From: Amphiplicatus metriothermophilus
Lineage (GTDB): Bacteria > Pseudomonadota > Alphaproteobacteria > Caulobacterales > Parvularculaceae
Direction of reading: 5' to 3'
DNA: 64,000 bases
Assembly (NCBI RefSeq): GCF_900199215.1
Contig: NZ_FZQA01000002.1
Location: 62,001 to 126,000, forward strand
The notes under the pieces were generated by a model. It searched no databases and had not been told where the DNA came from. It worked only from the letters and a program-made list of their open reading frames with translations. Positions 1 through 11,077 of this stretch are shown here, piece after piece; the stretch's first letter is position 1, and the number at the start of each line of letters is the position of its first letter. A program made the position numbers and the translations under genes.

Positions 1-72
1 TTCCGCCGAAAATCGCGTGCGCGCACAAGGCGCGCGCGTTAATTCTGGCTTTCGGTTTCCGGATTCCAAGCC

Positions 73-2040
73 ATGCCCCGTTTTACGCCCGATTTCTTGG
101 ACGAGCTGAAGGCCCGGTTGCGGCCTTCCGACGTCATCGGGCGCTATGTGAAGCTGAAGAAGCAGGGCCGGGAATGGGCGGGGCTGTCGCCCTTCACGCA
201 GGAAAAAACCCCTTCCTTTTTCGTCAACGACCAGAAAGGCTTTTTCCACTGCTTCTCCTCGGGCAAGCATGGCGACGTCATTTCCTTTCTGATGGAGACG
301 CAGGGCCTCGCCTTTCACGAGGCGGTGGCGCGCCTCGCCGAGGAGGCGGGGCTCGAGCTGCCAGCCGAAGAGCCGGGCGAGGCCGAACGCGCGCGTAAAA
401 GAAAGGGCCTCGCCGAAGCCTGCGCCGCGGCGGCGGATTTCTTCGCCGCCATGCTGCGCCGCGCCGACGGGCGCGCTGCGGCGGAGTATCTCGCTGGTCG
501 CGGCGTCACGCGCGAGCAGATCGACGCGTTTCGTCTGGGCTACGCCCCCGAGGGGCGCGCAGCGCTCAAAGATCATCTCATCAACAAAGGGTATACGGAA
601 GAAATTCTAGCCGAAGCGGGCCTGCTCATAAGGCCGGAAGACGGCGGGCCAAGCTATGATCGGTTCCGCGGCCGCGTGATGTTCCCGATCCTCGGCGTCA
701 ATGACGCGGTGGTCGCCTTCGGCGGGCGCGCGCTCGATAAAAACGCGCGGGCGAAATATCTGAACTCGCCGGAAACGCCGCTCTTTCATAAGGGGCATGT
801 CCTTTACAACTTCAACGCCGCCCGGCAGGCGGCCGCAGAAACCGGCGCGCCGCTCATCGTCTGCGAAGGCTATATGGACGTGATCGCGCTATGGGGCGCG
901 GGCTTCCGTCAGGCTGTCGCGCCGCTGGGGACGTCGCTCACCGACCGGCAGCTCGCACTGCTTTGGCGGGTGTCGGACGAGCCGGTCCTGTGTCTCGACG
1001 GCGACAGGGCGGGCGTCGCCGCCGCACATCGCGCGATAGACCATGCGCTGCCGCTCCTGAAGCCCGGCAAGTCGTTGTCCTTCGTGTTTCTGCCGAGCGG
1101 TCAGGATCCGGACGATCTCGTGCGCGAGGGGGGCGCGGGCGCGTTCGAAAAGGCGCTCGCCGGCGCCGCGCCGATGGCGGACGTGCTGTGGCGGCGCGAG
1201 CTTGAGGCGCAGCCGCTCGACAGGCCGGAGCGCCGCGCCGCCCTGAAGGCGCGTCTGCGCGCGCTCGCCCGTTCGATAACCGATCCTGACGTGCGGGCGG
1301 CCTATGGCGACGATTTCGCGCGCCGCCTTGACGAACTCTTCGCGCCGCCGCGCGAGGCCGGCTCCGGCGCGCGGCGCGCGGGAGGGGCGGGCTCTTTCGG
1401 GCGCGGGCGGTCAGGCGCAATGGCCCGCAAGAGCGGAAGTCGGGCGTGGATTGAGCCGGCGCGCGCGAGCCCGGCCCTCAAACGCCAGGGCGCGCCGTCA
1501 AGCTTTTTCCGCGAAGCGACCCTCGTTCTCGCCGCGATCAACCACCCGGCTCTGGTCGAGCGGCGGGAGGGGGATTTTCTGGGTCTTTCCTTCGAAAATC
1601 GGGCCCTGAATGACCTTCTGGGCGAGGTTTTATCGGCGATTTTGACTGATCCAGCTCTTGACAGCGCTGGGCTCAAACGTCATCTGCAATCCACCAAGGC
1701 GGCGGATATATTGGAGCGCGTCCTTAGCGACGATACGCTCAAGAGGCAGACATTCCTCCGGCCGACGGCTGAGATTGACGAGGTCGAGTGGGGCTGGAAC
1801 GACGCCCTGCGGTTGCATCTGTTTGCGGTGGAGGCCGAACGGGATCTCGCCCAAACGGCGTCTCAGCTATTTTCACTCGGCGACGACGTCTGGAAGGCGG
1901 CGGCGGCTTCGGGCAGTCAGCTCGCCCATGCGGCGGAGGATGAAAACCGCCAGACGGGCGACGCCCAGGAAGAGGCGAAACGGTTCAACGCAGCGCTTGA
2001 ACGCGCGGGCGCGACGGTTCGAAACAAATCGCGGCGGTAA
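73..2040 (+). CDS. dnaG: DNA primase DnaG
   Basis: 655-aa bacterial primase, which makes the RNA primers used by the replisome. Residues 35-75 form the CHC2-type zinc-binding fold, but three of the four usual ligands are replaced (S39, T42, C60, S63 where E. coli has Cys, His, Cys, Cys). The catalytic TOPRIM core follows, with the acidic triad E265 in EGYMD and D309/D311 in CLDGDRAG. A poorly conserved, basic and Ala-rich linker (about 425-480) leads to the C-terminal DnaB-interaction domain. Length is normal for the family. It lies 39 bp upstream of rpoD, the usual macromolecular-synthesis arrangement, and the two are probably co-transcribed. Confidence 0.97.
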   Translation: MPRFTPDFLDELKARLRPSDVIGRYVKLKKQGREWAGLSPFTQEKTPSFFVNDQKGFFHCFSSGKHGDVISFLMETQGLAFHEAVARLAEEAGLELPAEEPGEAERARKRKGLAEACAAAADFFAAMLRRADGRAAAEYLAGRGVTREQIDAFRLGYAPEGRAALKDHLINKGYTEEILAEAGLLIRPEDGGPSYDRFRGRVMFPILGVNDAVVAFGGRALDKNARAKYLNSPETPLFHKGHVLYNFNAARQAAAETGAPLIVCEGYMDVIALWGAGFRQAVAPLGTSLTDRQLALLWRVSDEPVLCLDGDRAGVAAAHRAIDHALPLLKPGKSLSFVFLPSGQDPDDLVREGGAGAFEKALAGAAPMADVLWRRELEAQPLDRPERRAALKARLRALARSITDPDVRAAYGDDFARRLDELFAPPREAGSGARRAGGAGSFGRGRSGAMARKSGSRAWIEPARASPALKRQGAPSSFFREATLVLAAINHPALVERREGDFLGLSFENRALNDLLGEVLSAILTDPALDSAGLKRHLQSTKAADILERVLSDDTLKRQTFLRPTAEIDEVEWGWNDALRLHLFAVEAERDLAQTASQLFSLGDDVWKAAAASGSQLAHAAEDENRQTGDAQEEAKRFNAALERAGATVRNKSRR

Positions 2041-2079
2041 GGACCGCGGCGGCGTTTTCAAACGGCAGGGATTTCCGGA

Positions 2080-4065
2080 ATGGCGAAAAAGACGGCGACG
2101 GCGTCCGATGCGGCCGAAACCACCGAAACGCAGGACAGCCCGATCCTCGATCTAACCGACGCGCAGGTCAAGAAGCTCATCAAGACCGCGAAGGCCCGCG
2201 GCTACGTCACTTATGACGAGCTCAATTCGATCTTGCCGTCGGAGGAGTTCTCGACCGACCAGATCGAGGACGTGATGGCCCAGCTTTCCGAAATGGGCAT
2301 CAACGTCGTCGAGCACGAGGAGGAGGAGGAGGAATCCGCCGAGACCGCGGGCGAAGACTCCGAGGACGCCGAGGAAGGCGCCGGCAAGGCCGTCGTCCGT
2401 CGCGAGCGAGCGGGCGAGGTGACGACCAACACCTCCGCCTCCAACGACCGCACCGACGATCCGGTGCGCATGTATCTGCGCGAGATGGGTTCGGTCGAAC
2501 TTCTGTCTCGCGAGGGCGAGATCGCCATCGCCAAGCGCATCGAGGCCGGCCGCGAGACCATGATCCGCGCGCTGTGCGAATCATCGCTCACCTTCGAGGC
2601 GATCACCGTCTGGCGCGACGAACTGAATGAAGGCCGCGTTCTGCTTCGCGACATCATCGATCTTGACGCCACCTATGGCGGCGGACCGGAGTCGCGCCCC
2701 GACATGACTCAGCCGGAAGTCGCCGCGCGCGTGCAGCGCGAGGAGGCTGAGCGCGCAGAAAACAGCGAGGATGACGAAGACGAGTTCGACGAAGGGGCGC
2801 TGTCGCTGTCGGCCATGGAGGCCGAGCTGCGCGACGGCGTGATGCAGACCTTCGACGAGATCGCCTCGGACTACAAGAAGCTGCGCCGGCTTCAGGACAT
2901 CATGATCGAGGAGAAGCTGAAGGGCGACAATCTTTCGCCGGCCCAGCTTCGCCGCTTCAAGAAGTTGCAAAAGGATCTGACCGAGCGCGTGCGCTCGGTG
3001 CGGCTCAACAATCAGCGCATCGAGGCGCTCGTCGAGCAGCTTTACGACATCAACCGGCGCCTGATGGGACTGGAGGGCAAGCTCGTGCGCCTCGCCGACC
3101 AGCACGGCGTGAACCGGCGCGAGTTTCTGAACGAATATCTGGGCGCGGAGCTTGATCCTGACTGGATCGCCCGCATCAAGACGAAAAAAGGCAAGGGCTG
3201 GCAGAATTTCGTCAACAAGGCCGGTCCGCAGATCGAGCAAATCCGCGAGGAGATCGGCAAGCTCTCGCAGGAGACGGGCCTCACCATCGCCGATTTCCGG
3301 CGCATCGTCTCGACCGTGCAGAAGGGCGAGCGCGAAGCGCGCATCGCCAAGAAGGAGATGGTGGAGGCGAATCTGCGCCTCGTCATCTCCATCGCCAAGA
3401 AATACACCAATCGCGGCCTGCAGTTCCTCGACCTCATTCAGGAAGGCAATATCGGCCTGATGAAGGCGGTCGATAAGTTCGAATACCGCCGCGGCTATAA
3501 ATTCTCGACCTATGCGACATGGTGGATTCGCCAGGCCATCACCCGCTCGATCGCCGATCAGGCGCGCACCATCCGCATTCCGGTGCACATGATCGAGACG
3601 ATCAACAAGATCGTGCGCACGTCGCGCCAGATGCTGCACGAGATCGGCCGCGAGCCGACGCCGGAGGAGCTCGCCGAGAAGCTCTCCATGCCGCTCGAAA
3701 AGGTCCGCAAGGTGATGAAGATCGCCAAGGAGCCGATCTCCCTCGAAACGCCGATCGGCGACGAGGAGGACTCCCATCTCGGCGACTTCATCGAGGACAA
3801 GAACACCATTCTGCCCATCGACGCGGCGATCCAGTCGAATCTGCGCGAGACGACGACGCGCGTCCTCGCCTCGCTGACGCCGCGCGAAGAACGCGTTCTC
3901 AGAATGCGCTTCGGCATCGGCATGAACACCGACCACACCCTTGAAGAGGTCGGCCAGCAGTTCTCGGTCACGCGCGAGCGTATCCGCCAGATCGAGGCGA
4001 AAGCGCTAAGGAAGCTGAAGCATCCCAGCCGCAGCCGGAAGCTCAGGAGCTTTCTGGATAATTGA
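2080..4065 (+). CDS. rpoD: RNA polymerase primary sigma factor RpoD (sigma-70)
   Basis: 661-aa housekeeping sigma factor. Region 1.1 covers about residues 20-80 and is followed by a very acidic linker of Glu/Asp runs (about 82-110). Region 1.2 begins near [11 protein letters not shown], and a large non-conserved region fills about 195-350. Region 2 (about 420-505) contains the classic [15 protein letters not shown] recognition helix, followed by region 3 and region 4.2 with the helix-turn-helix [17 protein letters not shown] near the C terminus. All regions needed for -10 and -35 recognition are present. The gene sits directly after dnaG and ends before a strong stem-loop at 4128-4162. Confidence 0.98.
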   Translation: MAKKTATASDAAETTETQDSPILDLTDAQVKKLIKTAKARGYVTYDELNSILPSEEFSTDQIEDVMAQLSEMGINVVEHEEEEEESAETAGEDSEDAEEGAGKAVVRRERAGEVTTNTSASNDRTDDPVRMYLREMGSVELLSREGEIAIAKRIEAGRETMIRALCESSLTFEAITVWRDELNEGRVLLRDIIDLDATYGGGPESRPDMTQPEVAARVQREEAERAENSEDDEDEFDEGALSLSAMEAELRDGVMQTFDEIASDYKKLRRLQDIMIEEKLKGDNLSPAQLRRFKKLQKDLTERVRSVRLNNQRIEALVEQLYDINRRLMGLEGKLVRLADQHGVNRREFLNEYLGAELDPDWIARIKTKKGKGWQNFVNKAGPQIEQIREEIGKLSQETGLTIADFRRIVSTVQKGEREARIAKKEMVEANLRLVISIAKKYTNRGLQFLDLIQEGNIGLMKAVDKFEYRRGYKFSTYATWWIRQAITRSIADQARTIRIPVHMIETINKIVRTSRQMLHEIGREPTPEELAEKLSMPLEKVRKVMKIAKEPISLETPIGDEEDSHLGDFIEDKNTILPIDAAIQSNLRETTTRVLASLTPREERVLRMRFGIGMNTDHTLEEVGQQFSVTRERIRQIEAKALRKLKHPSRSRKLRSFLDN

Positions 4066-4127
4066 TCGTTTATGGGGCGCAAAAAAGCTGCAGGCTGCAA
4101 TGCGCCCGATAATCGACCCGCCCGATG

Positions 4128-4162
4128 GAAACGCCCAGAGTCATGCCGACTCTGGGCGTTTC
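4128..4162. terminator. Bidirectional stem-loop terminator between rpoD and katG
   Basis: Perfect 15-bp inverted repeat: 4128-4142 pairs with 4148-4162 around a 5-nt loop (ATGCC). The arms end in GAAA/TTTC, giving a short T run on either strand. It lies between the convergent rpoD (+) and katG (-) stop codons, so it can serve both genes. Confidence 0.8.
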
Positions 4163-4180
4163 AGTTGCAACCCGCGGCCG

Positions 4181-6526
<2,346 letters not shown>

Positions 6527-6579
6527 TCATTCTTTTCAAAAGGTCGCGCTTGCGAATTGGACTCTGACACGCGCTAAAA

Positions 6580-6607
6580 ATTATCAGCGCCCTCTGTCGC
6601 TGTACAA
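6580..6607 (-). promoter_or_regulatory. Predicted sigma-70 promoter of katG
   Basis: On the minus strand a -35 TTGTAC (6602-6607) and a -10 GATAAT (6580-6585) are separated by exactly 16 bp. Transcription would begin about 60 nt before the katG start codon. The match at -10 is 5 of 6. Confidence 0.5.
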
Positions 6608-6615
6608 TTGATTGT
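6604..6615. promoter_or_regulatory. Small dyad ACAAT-TG-ATTGT overlapping the katG -35
   Basis: A perfect 5-bp inverted repeat with a 2-bp centre overlaps the -35 hexamer of the katG promoter. This is where a repressor or activator could act. No regulator family is identified, and the dyad is short enough to occur by chance. Confidence 0.3.
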
Positions 6616-6849
6616 CTTGATGCTCAGTATCGGCTCTTTCTATGGCGATGGCGGCGAGGCGATCGCGGGGCGGCGGAGTTCCATCACCCGCGGCGGCGGC
6701 GCGCTGTAGGATTTGCTCTTCGACCGGCGCGACCGTATCGGCTATGATCCCGGCCGGTCCGGCGCTGCTCGTCGCTGCGCCAATGAGAAGGTCGAGCGTG
6801 CGCGGCGCATTTTGCGCGAAGTCGACGTCGATGAGAATTTGAGGCAGTC
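6616..6849. other. Intergenic region, no supported gene
   Basis: Region between the divergent katG and 2-hydroxyacid dehydrogenase genes. Short open frames exist on both strands, but none has a convincing start with a ribosome-binding site or a recognisable product. Confidence 0.5.
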
Positions 6850-7815
6850 ATGACCCGTCCTCTTATCGCCACGCCGAGAAGGCTGCCCGGCGCGCTCGCG
6901 GGCATATTGCGCGCCAAATACGACGTGCGCGAGCCGGATGGCGAGACGGTCATCTGCCTGTCGGAGTTCGCCGCCATCGCGGAAGGGGCTTCGGTCGTTT
7001 TCGCCACCGCCTTCGACGAGATGGACGCGGCCTTCATCAGGGCCCTGCCGGCGAGCGTGAAACTCGTCGCTTCCATCGGCGTCGGCGTCGATCACATAGA
7101 CCTCGCCGCGGCGCGCCGGCGGGGGATCATGGTCTCCAACACGCCGGAGGTGACGACGCCCTGTCTGGCCGACGCTGCGATGGGGCTCGTCATCGCCGCC
7201 TGCCGGCGCTTTCGAGAAGGCCTCGCCATTGCAGAGACCGGCGAGGGGCGGGGGATGCTCACGCCCGACTCATGGGGTCTGCGCGTCTCAGGCAGGACGC
7301 TCGGGATCGTCGGCATGGGCAATGTCGGCAGGGCGGTCGCGAAGCGGGCCAGCGCCTTCGACATGGAGATCATCTACACGACGCCGCATCCTAGCGTCGA
7401 GATCGACCGCGAATTCTCCGCGCACGCCGTTAGCCTCGATGAGCTGCTGAGAACGGCGGATATCGTCACGCTGCATTGTCCGCTTAAAGAGGAAACGCGC
7501 CATCTGATCGACGCCGAAGCGCTGGCGAAAATGAAGCCGACGGCAGTGCTCATCAACATCTCGCGCGGGCCGGTCGTGGATGAAGAAGCGTTGATCGAGG
7601 CGCTCAGGTCCCGCCGCCTTTTCGCCGCCGGGCTTGACGTCTATGAGACCGAGCCGGGACCGATCCGCAAAGAGCTGCGCTCGCTGCCGAACGTCTTCTG
7701 TCTGCCGCATATCGCCTCGGCGACGATTGAAAGCCGCCGGGATATGGCGCTGCGGCTTCTCGCCAATATCGACGCCTTTTTCGAGACCGGCGCGCCTCTC
7801 GACCGGGCGGATTGA
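6850..7815 (+). CDS. D-2-hydroxyacid dehydrogenase (glyoxylate/hydroxypyruvate reductase-like)
   Basis: 321-aa NAD(P)-dependent D-isomer 2-hydroxyacid dehydrogenase. The Rossmann dinucleotide site is GMGNVG (G155, G157, G160). The catalytic set is Arg239 in ISRGP, a Glu in VYETEP (about 266-268) and His287 in PHIAS. The domain pattern matches the glyoxylate/hydroxypyruvate reductase branch, which reduces glyoxylate to glycolate. Substrate cannot be fixed from sequence, and related family members act on phosphoglycerate, lactate or 2-ketogluconate. It is divergent from katG and is followed by a small lipoprotein gene. Confidence 0.88.
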   Translation: MTRPLIATPRRLPGALAGILRAKYDVREPDGETVICLSEFAAIAEGASVVFATAFDEMDAAFIRALPASVKLVASIGVGVDHIDLAAARRRGIMVSNTPEVTTPCLADAAMGLVIAACRRFREGLAIAETGEGRGMLTPDSWGLRVSGRTLGIVGMGNVGRAVAKRASAFDMEIIYTTPHPSVEIDREFSAHAVSLDELLRTADIVTLHCPLKEETRHLIDAEALAKMKPTAVLINISRGPVVDEEALIEALRSRRLFAAGLDVYETEPGPIRKELRSLPNVFCLPHIASATIESRRDMALRLLANIDAFFETGAPLDRAD

Positions 7816-7879
7816 GCGTTTCCCGAGCGGCCAGCGGCGAATCACGGAAGAAGGAGCCTTCCTTGCGACGGGAGGGGTT

Positions 7880-8320
7880 ATGCGGCTCGGCCTCCTTGCG
7901 CCCTGCTTGCTCGCGCTTGCAGGATGCGCGCTTTTCGGCGCCGGCCCGCGCGATCAGACTCGCGCGCCGGTCGAGCGGGAGAGCGAGGCGCTGCGTCTGC
8001 TAGGCGAGGCCGCCCTCGGCTATCGTCACGCGCTGGGCGACGCCCGGCAGGAGCTATGGGAAGTCAGGCGCCGGATCGCGGCCGCCGAGACGACAGCCGC
8101 CTCGCCCTCGACGCCCTCGGCCGAGCGCGCGGCGAGCCGGCGCGCGCTTGAATCGCTGCGCGCCGAGGAGGCGCGACTTGAAGCCAAGATCGCCGCGCTG
8201 GCCCAGGAGCTGGCCGCGCTTGAGCGCCGCTACGAGACGATGCGCCTGGAACTCGCCGGCGGGACGGGCGTGGCCCGCGCCGTCCGGCCCGTCCCGGCAG
8301 GCTATGAGCCGATGAAATAG
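7880..8320 (+). CDS. Small lipoprotein with coiled-coil
   Basis: 146-aa protein of unknown function. The ATG at 7880 is chosen because GGAGGGG lies immediately upstream (7871-7877) and because it gives a proper lipoprotein signal ending LALAGC. The mature part (about residues 35-130) is rich in Ala, Glu and Arg with heptad-like Leu spacing, indicating a long alpha-helical coiled coil. It should be anchored in the periplasm by lipid. No domain family is recognised. Confidence 0.7.
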   Translation: MRLGLLAPCLLALAGCALFGAGPRDQTRAPVERESEALRLLGEAALGYRHALGDARQELWEVRRRIAAAETTAASPSTPSAERAASRRALESLRAEEARLEAKIAALAQELAALERRYETMRLELAGGTGVARAVRPVPAGYEPMK

Positions 8321-8405
8321 CCTCCAGCGCTTGCCTTTCGCCGGCTTTTCCCTGAAACCCCGGCGGTTCCTGATTCACGGGCTGAAGACGCCGGCGGAGC
8401 GAACA

Positions 8406-9332
8406 GTGCAGAGCGAGGCGACAGCGTTCAGGTTCCCGCTTCGGCTCGGCTTCGGTTGTTCGGGCGCCTGGGGCATGCGCTGGTTTTCTGCGCGCAAGGC
8501 GGCGCGCCTCGTGGCGGCGGCCATGGAGAGCGGCGTTCGCCATTTCGACACCGCCGGCTTTTACGGACGTGGCGAGGCCGAGCGGCGGCTCGGCGCGGCG
8601 CTGAAGGAAATCGGCGATCCAGTTTTCGTCAGCACCAAGACAGGCACGCGCTATCGCGGCCTTGCGCCGCCCGAAAAGGATTTCTCGCAAGCGGCGATCA
8701 TCGCTGACGTTGAGGCGAGCCTGCGCCGGCTGCAGCGCGAGCGTCTCGACCTGCTGTATTTGCACGGGCCTTCGCCCGAGGCGCTGGCGCACGCCGTTCC
8801 GATCCTGGAACGGCTGAGGCGGGAGGGCAAGATCGACCGGTGGGGGGTGTGCGCGCAGGGCGAGCAGGAGATCGCCCGCGCCGTCGAAGCGGGCGCGCAG
8901 GCGGTCATGGCCGCCTACAATCTGTTCGATCGCAGACATCGCCAGGCCTTCCGGTCCGCCAAAGCGCGAGGAGCGGGCGTCGTCGCCATCTCGCCGCTGG
9001 CGCAAGGGCTGTTCGCGCGCGACTTTTATCGCCTGCGCCGTCCGGCGGACGCCTGGCGCGTGGCGCGCGCCCTGGCGCGAAAGCATCCCCAGATTGAGCG
9101 CATTCGCGCTGGCGTCGCTGCGCTCGAAGGCGTGGACGACTGGACGCCCGCCCAGCTCGCGCTCGTCTATGCGCTCGCCGAGCCTTGCATAGACGTCGCG
9201 CTGACCACCACGACCCGGCTCGCCCATCTTCGCGAGAGCGTCGAAGCTGTGTCCCGGACGCCGCCCGTCGAGATCATCGAACGCCTCGAAAGCCTCGCCC
9301 CCGGCCTTGACGGCGGAGGACCTCGCTCCTAG
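8406..9332 (+). CDS. Aldo/keto reductase family protein
   Basis: 308-aa NADPH-dependent oxidoreductase with the aldo/keto reductase TIM barrel. The catalytic tetrad is visible: Asp and Tyr in [13 protein letters not shown], Lys in VSTKTG and His in LLYLHGP. The GTG at 8406 is preferred because GGAG lies about 8 nt upstream. An in-frame TTG at 8331 would add 25 poorly conserved residues. The family reduces aldehydes and ketones; the physiological substrate is unknown. It is followed at 36 bp by the glutaredoxin gene. Confidence 0.85.
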   Translation: MQSEATAFRFPLRLGFGCSGAWGMRWFSARKAARLVAAAMESGVRHFDTAGFYGRGEAERRLGAALKEIGDPVFVSTKTGTRYRGLAPPEKDFSQAAIIADVEASLRRLQRERLDLLYLHGPSPEALAHAVPILERLRREGKIDRWGVCAQGEQEIARAVEAGAQAVMAAYNLFDRRHRQAFRSAKARGAGVVAISPLAQGLFARDFYRLRRPADAWRVARALARKHPQIERIRAGVAALEGVDDWTPAQLALVYALAEPCIDVALTTTTRLAHLRESVEAVSRTPPVEIIERLESLAPGLDGGGPRS

Positions 9333-9367
9333 CTGAGGGGCTGACCCGTTGGCGAAGGACGGCCGTT

Positions 9368-9703
9368 ATGAGCGACAATCCCATTTTTGCCGAGATCAAA
9401 GCCAAGATCGACGCCAATCCGGTCATGCTTTTCATGAAAGGCACGCCGCAATTCCCACAATGCGGGTTTTCGGCTGCCGTCGTCCAGATTCTCGACTATC
9501 TCGGGGTCGAATACGGTTCTGCGAACGTGCTCGAGTCCCCGGAGCTTCGCCAGGGCGTCAAGGATTATTCCGACTGGCCGACCATTCCCCAGCTCTATGT
9601 CAAGGGCGAATTCGTCGGGGGATGCGACATCGTTCGCGAGATGTTCGAGAACGGCGAGTTGCGCGCCTTCCTTGAGGAAAAGGGCGTGCCGGTCGCGGCG
9701 TGA
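9368..9703 (+). CDS. grxD: Monothiol glutaredoxin, Grx4/GrxD family
   Basis: 111-aa single-domain monothiol glutaredoxin with the diagnostic CGFS active site and the glutathione-binding [19 protein letters not shown] segment. Family members bind [2Fe-2S] clusters with glutathione, usually with BolA as partner, and deliver them in iron-sulfur protein maturation. Length is typical. No bolA gene is seen next to it in this window. Confidence 0.95.
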   Translation: MSDNPIFAEIKAKIDANPVMLFMKGTPQFPQCGFSAAVVQILDYLGVEYGSANVLESPELRQGVKDYSDWPTIPQLYVKGEFVGGCDIVREMFENGELRAFLEEKGVPVAA

Positions 9704-9782
9704 GGTCGGGCGCGGGCGGTTGACAGCCGCTGGCCTGCCCGCTATCCCGCGCGCTCCAAAGTCAAATCCCGTGGTTCGGACA

Positions 9783-9908
9783 ATGAAAGTCAGAAGCTCC
9801 ATCAAGTCGCTGAAGGCCCGGCACAAGGATTGCCGCATCGTCCGCCGCAAGGGCCGCGTCTACGTCATCAACAAGACGCAGCGCCGCTATAAGGCGCGCC
9901 AGGGCTGA
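9783..9908 (+). CDS. rpmJ: 50S ribosomal protein L36 (zinc-free type)
   Basis: 41-aa basic protein matching the long L36 form typical of alphaproteobacteria: [16 protein letters not shown] at the start, then [21 protein letters not shown]-type ending. The Cys3His zinc site of short L36 is absent and only one Cys remains (C17). The ATG at 9783 gives the family length exactly. It is a monocistronic-looking gene between grxD and a TPR gene. Confidence 0.93.
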   Translation: MKVRSSIKSLKARHKDCRIVRRKGRVYVINKTQRRYKARQG

Positions 9909-9977
9909 TCCGCCGGGCGCGCGATCTCTCCGCTTTTTGAGTTGGAAGTCTCGCTGCGGCGCGATAATCTTGCGTTG

Positions 9978-10523
9978 ATGCGAGCGTTTTTGTTCTGCGC
10001 CTGCGCGCTGCTGGTTTCCGCAGCGCCGGCGAGGGCGGATCAGACCGACCCCCGCCTCGACGCGCTGTTTGAGGAGCTGCGCAGCGGCGATGCGCTGAGC
10101 GCGGAAGAGACAGTCGGCCGCATCCTCGAAATCTGGGCCGACTCTCAAAGCGACACCGTCGACATTCTCTATATGCGAGCTCTGGAAAGCCTTGACGCCG
10201 GCCGGTTCGAGCTCGCCGAGGCTTTGCTGGACCATGTCGTCGGCCTCGCGCCCAGCTTCGCGCAAGGCTACGCGCTGCGCGGCGCGGTGCGCTTGTCGCT
10301 TGAAGAGCAAGCCGGCGCCGTGGCCGATTTCAGCCGGGCTCTGGAGCTGGAGCCGCGCCAGTTCGAGGTGCGAATCGCGCTCGCCGAGATTCTGCTAGGC
10401 AATGGCGAAAAGCGCGACGCCTATGAGATGTTCCAGAAGGCGCTCGAGTGGAACCCGCATGACGAGCACGCCCGCCGGCGGGCGCGGAGCTTGCGCCGCG
10501 AGCTTGAAGGCCAGGAAATCTGA
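9978..10523 (+). CDS. Exported tetratricopeptide-repeat protein
   Basis: 181-aa protein with a Sec signal peptide (hydrophobic core FLFCACALLVSAAP, cleavage expected after ARA) followed by three to four TPR-like helical repeats between about residues 55 and 170, recognisable by A-x-A-L-x-L-x-P spacing. TPRs mediate protein-protein contacts, so a periplasmic scaffold role is inferred. ATG 9978 is chosen over an upstream TTG (9942) because it starts the signal peptide. The partner is unknown. Confidence 0.75.
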   Translation: MRAFLFCACALLVSAAPARADQTDPRLDALFEELRSGDALSAEETVGRILEIWADSQSDTVDILYMRALESLDAGRFELAEALLDHVVGLAPSFAQGYALRGAVRLSLEEQAGAVADFSRALELEPRQFEVRIALAEILLGNGEKRDAYEMFQKALEWNPHDEHARRRARSLRRELEGQEI

Positions 10524-10548
10524 GCCGTCAGGGCAAGATTTCCTCAGT

Positions 10549-10638
10549 CTTTCCACAAATATTTCCACAAACAGGTTCAGCGGGCTCCCGAAGGCGGAAA
10601 GCCCGGGCGCACAGCCGGTCGCCCTCTACTTTTCCACA
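10549..10638. promoter_or_regulatory. Cluster of DnaA-box-like TTTCCACA motifs upstream of gapR
   Basis: Three same-strand nonamers lie in the leader of gapR: CTTTCCACA (10549-10557), ATTTCCACA (10561-10569, 12 bp later) and TTTTCCACA (10630-10638). The last differs by one base from the DnaA box TTATCCACA. The likeness is seen directly; binding is inferred. Confidence 0.35.
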
Positions 10639-10651
10639 CGGCCCGCGCGTC

Positions 10652-10680
10652 GCTTGCCCGAATCGGCAAGGGCTTTTTAT
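10652..10680 (+). terminator. Rho-independent terminator after the TPR gene
   Basis: CTTGCC (10653-10658) pairs with GGCAAG (10665-10670) around a 6-nt loop and is followed by GGCTTTTTAT. It lies about 130 nt after the TPR stop codon and before the gapR promoter region. Confidence 0.6.
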
Positions 10681-10760
10681 CTGAAGGCGGTTGCGCAGCC
10701 GGCGACGCGGTTACGTTCTGCCCGCTGACATATGGAAGTTTTTGGAAGGGTGCAGTCTAT

Positions 10761-11036
10761 ATGGCGGACGGTTCGGCGACTCTGAAAACGGCGACGGGGG
10801 CGGGCGGCGTCGCCGCCGAGAGGCTGCGCTCCTTCATCGAGCGCGTCGAGCGCCTGGAGGAGGAAAAGGCCGCCATCGCAGGCGACATAAAGGAAGTCTA
10901 CGCCGAGGCGAAAGGCGAGGGATACGATACGAAAATCCTGCGTCAGGTGATTCGCCTGCGCAAAATGGACCGCGCCGAGCGCCAGGAGCAGGAAGCGCTG
11001 CTTGAGCTTTATCTTTCCGCGCTCGGCGAGGCGTAA
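10761..11036 (+). CDS. gapR: Nucleoid-associated protein GapR (DUF2312)
   Basis: 91-aa DUF2312 protein. The family signature [20 protein letters not shown], then [22 protein letters not shown], is intact. In Caulobacter GapR encircles overtwisted, AT-rich DNA ahead of replication forks and RNA polymerase and stimulates topoisomerases. Length and charge pattern match, with a coiled-coil N-terminal helix and a basic DNA-contact helix. A terminator and three DnaA-box-like motifs sit in the 237-bp region upstream. Confidence 0.92.
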   Translation: MADGSATLKTATGAGGVAAERLRSFIERVERLEEEKAAIAGDIKEVYAEAKGEGYDTKILRQVIRLRKMDRAERQEQEALLELYLSALGEA

Positions 11037-11077
11037 GCGGGGGCAAGGAGCTAGCGCCGCCCTGCGCGCGCTGGCGT

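Noticed and set aside
2581-3936. 451-aa minus-strand open frame
   Set aside because: Antisense to rpoD, rich in His/Leu/Arg as expected for a mirrored frame.
6709-6846. 45-codon open frame upstream of the 2-hydroxyacid dehydrogenase
   Set aside because: It would need a TTG start without a ribosome-binding site and matches nothing recognisable.
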